Shown here: positions 33,432-37,675 of the stretch, in pieces
Layout: every line of letters begins with the position of its first letter
Numbering within the stretch: the first letter of the stretch is position 1
NCBI GenBank assembly: GCA_012730095.1
Contig: JAAYBO010000060.1
Coordinates: 1 to 37,675 of the forward strand
From: Clostridiaceae bacterium
Lineage (GTDB): Bacteria; Bacillota; Clostridia; DSM-8532
Direction: 5' to 3'
DNA: 37,675 nt
The notes under the pieces: model-generated
What the model was told of the DNA's origin: nothing
Databases searched by the model: none
Seen by the model: only the letters and a program-made list of their open reading frames with translations
Position numbers and translations under genes: made by a program

Positions 33432-35915
33432 TTAATTTCCGATAATATTTACAATACGGATATTTTCATTCCATTGAACAGTAACTCCAAACACTTCCTG
33501 AATAAAGGAAGCGGGAACATATGTCCTTTTATTCATTGCTATAACTTCCGAACTAAGAGTTTTAGGTTCATAATCAACCATAACATCTGTGCTGTTAAGC
33601 TTTAATGTAATAACGGTATCATTCCATATGCCCGTAACAATTTTACTTTTTTCGTTCCATGCGACACTGCCGCCAAGGCCTTCTATTACAAACCGGATCG
33701 GAAGCATTGCTTCACCTTCGATAAAAACATAAGGTTTAGTATCTGTTTCAATGGCTTTTCCATTGACCTGTAATTCGGCGGAAAGAAGGTTGTTATACCT
33801 GTCAAGGGCTGTCTGCATTATTTTAATCGCGCGATCAATCCCCATCTTTTTAGCTATTTCCACATACTCATCGAAATTTTTCTGTGTATCATCTATAATA
33901 ACAAACTTTGCGAACATCTCTTTAGTATAAACCAGCAAGTTTTCCATAATAGCCGTTAACTCATCATTTTCTTCCTGAGTAAGTGAAACCGGCGGCATAA
34001 CTGAAGGATTGTTCTCTCCACTGACGGCTGACCAAAGCCTCACGGCTGTTTTTTGTTCCTCATATTCGTAACCTGTAATACTTTTATCTGCCTTGTATCC
34101 TGGAACTTCCGGCAGTTTTCTTAAACTTCCGGCTGCTGCCTGTTCATTATTCGGCTCATGCTCTTCAACACCGAAATTAAATAGTCTGTACCCTTCTTCA
34201 CTGTACGTATAATCAATCCATTTAATCGATTCCACGGGATATTTGTTTCTGCTGCTTATCGCAATACCTGATTCTGTAATTTTTGGGGCGCCCGGGAGCG
34301 TATTAAGCGCATAAAAATCATGCATAGCAGGGTTTTGAACCGGAATTAGTTCAAATGAAGCGTCAACGGATTTAAGGGCATCGATTGATTCTTTTAAATT
34401 ATAGGCATCGCCTATAAAAGCCGCAACGCTGCCGCTGTTTACTCTATCCATAAGTTGTGAGTTGTTAAGGATAAGAAACTCAGGATCGAGCAATTCGTTT
34501 TTATACCACCTGTTAAAAGTAGTCACAAAATCCCTGTAGGATTCTTCAACAGGCCCGTAAAAAACCTTGCCGTCCCTTACTCCAAAACCGAAGGGTATGC
34601 CAAAAGCGCCGATAAAAGCTGCCGAGTCTATAAATGCTGCCGAGTTTCTAAAACCCGATATATCAAAAGACAATGGAACAATGCCGTCACCGTTATCTCT
34701 GAAAACTGTAAGCATTTCTTCCCATTCATCAATAGTTTTGGGCACAGCCAGACCGTATTTTTTTAAGAGATCCCCCCTGATAACCGGACCTGTGGTAACT
34801 ATGCTGCCGCGCAGATTAATTCCGGGGATTTGATATATATGGCCGTCATAATCGGACATAATCATATTTTTTACCTGAGGAACCAACTGAAAAAGTTCAC
34901 TCAGGTTTGGCGCTGCTTCGGTAATTAGTTCGTCCATTTGAATAATAACGTCCATTTCGGCCATTTTTTCCAATAGTCCCGTATACCTTTGCCATGGAAA
35001 TTCAATCAGATCGGGGGTATCGCCGGCTGCTGCCATTAAGTTCAGCTTTTGCAGCATTACATCCTCCGATACATCAATAAAAGACAATCTTATGTTTGTT
35101 CTTTTTTCGAGTTCGTTGTAAAACTCCGTGTAATGGTTTTCGTCGTCTTTATCCGGTATCCATCTGAAATATGTAAGGGTAATGGGTTTGTCGGTTATAA
35201 AACCCGGTGAAACGGCCTGCTGTTCCTGACCTAATACCTCAGGGCTGTTATAGTCCCTGTATGAAATCATATAATCTAAAATTATATCTACCGCTTCCGC
35301 CCGCATATCCATTTCCAAGTTCTTATTTTGGATAACATCGTCTACAATCGTCCATACATTATTCCACTCGTCGATATTTCTTGTAGCTGCCTGAGCCTTC
35401 ACTATTGCGGTAATCATTGCTGCGGAAAAGCTTTCGGGAAAAGATTCGGATGCCTTTTCCAATACCGAAACCGCGTGTTCGGGCTCAAAATAATTATCCA
35501 TAACCATAAGGTAACCAATACAGAACAGGTCATGGGCTGGTAGAGTATCAAAATCCAAATCGTCCAAAGGCTTTCCAAAAACAAAATCGGAGTACCGTCT
35601 GGCGTTGTTTTTCCCCCCGTATGTGTAACCGGTGTCGTAATCAATTTGAACTATGCTTTCGGCTCCTTTTGTTTCCCAGCCTATTGCGTTTATAACTGCG
35701 GCCTTTATATCCAGCGGGTTTTCGGGAGCCGACAGATACATGGCTATTTCTTCATCAATGTAAGGCATCATGCTTGCCTTTTTTACCAGGTCAATGTCGA
35801 GGTAGGCGGTATAAAATTGTGTTGACGTAACCGGTGAATCTGCAAAGCTTATTGCCGGGAATATCAAAGAAACTGCAATCGCAATAATAATCGCAGAACA
35901 AAGTTTTTTCTTCAT
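33432..35915 (-). CDS. Secreted extracellular solute-binding protein fused to a copper-amine-oxidase-N-like stalk domain
   Basis: 827 aa. A signal peptide (KKKLCSAIIIAIAVSLIFPAISFA) with no lipobox Cys at the cleavage site. Residues 30-235 have no recognised domain. Residues 240-650 look like a family 1/LplA-type sugar-binding protein: ITLTYFRWIPDKDDE, LNLMAAAGDTPDLIEF, RGDLLKKYGLAVPKTIDEWEEML, and a late VESIKWIDYTYSEEGYRLFNFG. Residues 713-827 match the copper amine oxidase N-terminal-like (stalk) fold: LQVNGKAIE, YVFIEGEAMLPIRFVIEGLGGSVAWNEKSKIVT and RTYVPASFIQEVFGVTVQWNE. That domain often tethers clostridial surface proteins. No ABC permease genes are adjacent, so it may be a surface sensor or scavenger. 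GGAGG precedes the ATG. Confidence 0.85.
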   Translation of the reverse strand: MKKKLCSAIIIAIAVSLIFPAISFADSPVTSTQFYTAYLDIDLVKKASMMPYIDEEIAMYLSAPENPLDIKAAVINAIGWETKGAESIVQIDYDTGYTYGGKNNARRYSDFVFGKPLDDLDFDTLPAHDLFCIGYLMVMDNYFEPEHAVSVLEKASESFPESFSAAMITAIVKAQAATRNIDEWNNVWTIVDDVIQNKNLEMDMRAEAVDIILDYMISYRDYNSPEVLGQEQQAVSPGFITDKPITLTYFRWIPDKDDENHYTEFYNELEKRTNIRLSFIDVSEDVMLQKLNLMAAAGDTPDLIEFPWQRYTGLLEKMAEMDVIIQMDELITEAAPNLSELFQLVPQVKNMIMSDYDGHIYQIPGINLRGSIVTTGPVIRGDLLKKYGLAVPKTIDEWEEMLTVFRDNGDGIVPLSFDISGFRNSAAFIDSAAFIGAFGIPFGFGVRDGKVFYGPVEESYRDFVTTFNRWYKNELLDPEFLILNNSQLMDRVNSGSVAAFIGDAYNLKESIDALKSVDASFELIPVQNPAMHDFYALNTLPGAPKITESGIAISSRNKYPVESIKWIDYTYSEEGYRLFNFGVEEHEPNNEQAAAGSLRKLPEVPGYKADKSITGYEYEEQKTAVRLWSAVSGENNPSVMPPVSLTQEENDELTAIMENLLVYTKEMFAKFVIIDDTQKNFDEYVEIAKKMGIDRAIKIMQTALDRYNNLLSAELQVNGKAIETDTKPYVFIEGEAMLPIRFVIEGLGGSVAWNEKSKIVTGIWNDTVITLKLNSTDVMVDYEPKTLSSEVIAMNKRTYVPASFIQEVFGVTVQWNENIRIVNIIGN

Positions 35916-36008
35916 ATCATAGCCTCCAATGCTTAAAGTATAACAATATTTTGACCTTCCAGGTTAGAAATAAGTTCCAGGCCGGTATCAATCGGTTCTA
36001 ACTTTTAT

Positions 36009-36101
36009 TTACACAACGAAACAAACCGCTTGGCAATCTCATCACAGATAGGCTGCGAATGCAGGTACTTCATCGAGATCGAACTGCCAGCCCAGTTTCA
36101 A
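36009..36101 (-). other. Possible coding remnant in the gap upstream of the solute-binding protein
   Basis: Between 35916 and 36171 (256 bases) the GC-richer stretch near 36020-36105 stands out from its AT-rich surroundings. The minus frame reads SSISMKYLHSQPICDEIAKRFVSLCK then stops, with a stop just upstream and no ribosome site. It may be the decayed end of a gene or mobile element; I cannot assign it. Confidence 0.25.
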
Positions 36102-36171
36102 CTAACCGAGTATTCGAATCTCTTTCTCTGTTATATTTAAATTGTTTATTAATAGACTATTGAAAGTTATT

Positions 36172-36393
36172 TTATTGCTTTTTTTTCGGGAACATTGCAA
36201 TAAAAAATAAAGATATAAATGATGTAAACAATCCTGCAAAAAAAGCGGGAACAGGCAGAAGCCCACGGTTTCTAGCCATTTTTGAAGCTATTAAAGCAAT
36301 AATTAAATTTATCAGTGTTATTATTGCAGGACCAAAAATGATAAGAAACGATGTTTTAGGACCGATGGTATAAGTATCAATAACATTACCCAT
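36172..36393 (-). CDS. Small two-TM membrane protein, function unknown
   Basis: 73 aa. Two hydrophobic segments (about residues 14-39 and 46-68) flank SKMARNRGLLPVPAF, and the protein ends FPKKKQ. The pattern basic-R-G-x-x-P-x-x-x-F-x-x-G-L followed by a TM and PKKK is common in small bacterial membrane proteins of unknown role. ATG 36393 has gtgagg about 11 bases upstream, a moderate site. It lies between the GH9 gene and the solute-binding gene on the same strand, but 84 bases from GH9, so an operon is uncertain. Confidence 0.6.
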   Translation of the reverse strand: MGNVIDTYTIGPKTSFLIIFGPAIITLINLIIALIASKMARNRGLLPVPAFFAGLFTSFISLFFIAMFPKKKQ

Positions 36394-36477
36394 TAAAATT
36401 TGCGCCTCACTTTCTCAACTTATTGCACATATTGTTTCCATATTATTCAACCAAAGAACATTTTTTATAAAAAATGT

Positions 36478-37675
36478 TCATCCTCCGGCCAGAATGCCTG
36501 CCAATAGATAAACAAACGGCGAATTCCAATAAATAGCTACTTCGTTAGTTGAATAGCTTTCTATGTTGTCAACATAACATTTTGCCGCGGGTTTTCCGGC
36601 AAGAACATCCTTTGCGTACGGATCATCGAGATTGGAATTGGCGCCGCCGACCAGCATGCCTTTCATCGTGGTCCCTAAAGCTTGAGAAGGCCTGTGGTGT
36701 GTATTTTTGGGCGTAAGGGTGCCATGCCCTGTTACAAAACAGTAGGATGCAGCATTTGCGCCGAGCAGGTAATCCAGTTGTTTTTTAGCCAGCTTGCAGG
36801 AATTGATGTCTTCATTTATCTTGTTTGCCATCAGAAGAACCATTCCGTTGTTGGCCAGTGTCATGTTGCTTCCCCAAGGATATACAGTTCCGACAGAAGA
36901 AAAATACCCGTCTTTTTCTATGTTTTTCTTTACGTAAAAAATATGAGCGTTGAATTTATCCCGGATTTTCTTTGACAATTCCGCACTTTGATTTTCCGAA
37001 GTCAGATATGCATAACAGCCATATAAAGACACTGCCTGCCATCCCATACCATTTTGAAGTGAAGAAATATTTACGGATTCTAATTTTTTACCGTAGATAG
37101 AATTGCCGGTTGTTTTATAAAGCTCGCATAAAGCCCAAAAATACTCATCCGAATAGTCGGAATCACCATATTCGCCGGTAAATACATCCGGCGGGTTTTT
37201 ATAACCTCCATTGTTCTCATTTTTCTCCATATATGACAGTGCACTTTCAGCCGCTGTAAGACAGCGCTGCGCAAAAGCAGCGTCATGATACTTATAGATC
37301 CTTGCAGCCATTGCCATAACCGCTGAAAAGTCACCTGTTGCACAGTTGGAGATTGGCATAATATATACAGCATTTTTCACGTTTTCAGGCATTACCATAC
37401 CTGAAAAATTCAAGCTTGTGACTTTATGGTGCACACCGCCTGACTTATCCTGCATCTTTAGCATCCATTCCAGTTCGTACCTAACTTCATCCAATATATC
37501 CGGAATACCATTCTCGCTTTCAGGAATTTCAAGATTATCATTGAATAAAGTACTATAGTCTTCGTATGCCAGCATCAAATCCGCGGCGGCTTTTGCTCCA
37601 GGAACTACATAACGTCCGTAATCTCCGGCATCATGCCAGCCGCCGGATACATCCAAAGTTTCAGTTGTACCGTAA
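36478..37675 (-). CDS. Glycoside hydrolase family 9 (cellulase/endoglucanase), C-terminal part
   Basis: 398 codons, open beyond the right edge; the track start (TTG 37656) is internal, since the frame continues as YGTTETLDVSGGWHDAGDYGRYVVPGA. DAGD is the GH9 active-site motif (catalytic Asp pair). The second signature THHRPSQALG and the general-acid Glu in DNIESYSTNEVAIYWNSPFVYLLAG are present, so the catalytic domain is intact. GH9 enzymes invert the beta-1,4-glucan linkage. The protein ends right after the catalytic domain: no dockerin or C-terminal CBM. Signal peptide and any Ig-like or CBM module would be outside the window. It suggests the host uses cellulose or related glucans. Confidence 0.94.
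   Translation of the reverse strand, partial: YGTTETLDVSGGWHDAGDYGRYVVPGAKAAADLMLAYEDYSTLFNDNLEIPESENGIPDILDEVRYELEWMLKMQDKSGGVHHKVTSLNFSGMVMPENVKNAVYIMPISNCATGDFSAVMAMAARIYKYHDAAFAQRCLTAAESALSYMEKNENNGGYKNPPDVFTGEYGDSDYSDEYFWALCELYKTTGNSIYGKKLESVNISSLQNGMGWQAVSLYGCYAYLTSENQSAELSKKIRDKFNAHIFYVKKNIEKDGYFSSVGTVYPWGSNMTLANNGMVLLMANKINEDINSCKLAKKQLDYLLGANAASYCFVTGHGTLTPKNTHHRPSQALGTTMKGMLVGGANSNLDDPYAKDVLAGKPAAKCYVDNIESYSTNEVAIYWNSPFVYLLAGILAGG

Overview
The window looks like a chromosomal segment of an anaerobic, endospore-forming member of the Clostridia (Firmicutes), probably one that degrades cellulose. Evidence: an mraZ/dcw cell-wall cluster with SpoVD-type PBP and the DNPR motif of a meso-DAP-adding MurE, a GerA/GerC/GerB germinant-receptor locus, a small basic protein (Sbp), an IreB-family regulator, a c-di-AMP receptor, AT-rich promoters with GGAGG ribosome sites, frequent TTG/GTG starts, and a glycoside hydrolase family 9 gene at the right edge. 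Placement near Ruminiclostridium/Acetivibrio-like groups is inference.

Layout. 1-1120 (-): 5' part of a type III glutamine synthetase, running off the left edge. 1423-15115 (+): division and cell wall cluster mraZ-rsmH-ftsL-spoVD-murE-murF-mraY-ftsW-murA-ftsQ-sbp-ftsZ. A triple MraZ box follows the promoter, and internal promoters precede ftsQ and ftsZ. murD, murG, murC, murB, ftsA and the usual spoIIGA-sigE neighbours are absent here. 15340-18581 (+): tRNA-Thr(CGT), darA, an MFS transporter, and prfB with its programmed +1 frameshift. 18612-19829 (-): a membrane-anchored DD-carboxypeptidase homologue that has lost all three active-site motifs. 20111-24283: germinant receptor locus, with gerB on + facing a gerA-gerC-small two-TM gene operon on -. 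gerC seems to start at an ATT codon overlapping the gerA stop. 24462-28107: an HPr-like protein without the phosphorylatable His (-), then mtaB, ireB and eno (+). 28127-28222: a REP-like inverted repeat. 28224-33017 (-): a 1597-residue fusion of a DnaQ-like exonuclease region, a RecQ helicase and a UvrD-like helicase. 33432-37675 (-): a secreted solute-binding protein fused to a copper-amine-oxidase-N-like stalk domain, a small two-TM protein, and a GH9 cellulase lacking its 5' end.

The dcw genes make lipid-linked peptidoglycan precursor (MurA, MurE, MurF, MraY), polymerise and crosslink it at the septum (FtsW, SpoVD), and organise the divisome (FtsL, FtsQ, FtsZ, Sbp). The pseudo-carboxypeptidase may be a cell-wall binding protein. 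The ger genes would form one nutrient receptor of the spore inner membrane. The most unusual items are the three-enzyme fusion, the motif-less carboxypeptidase, the ATT start of gerC, and the solute-binding/stalk fusion. All calls come from reading the sequence; no database search was run.
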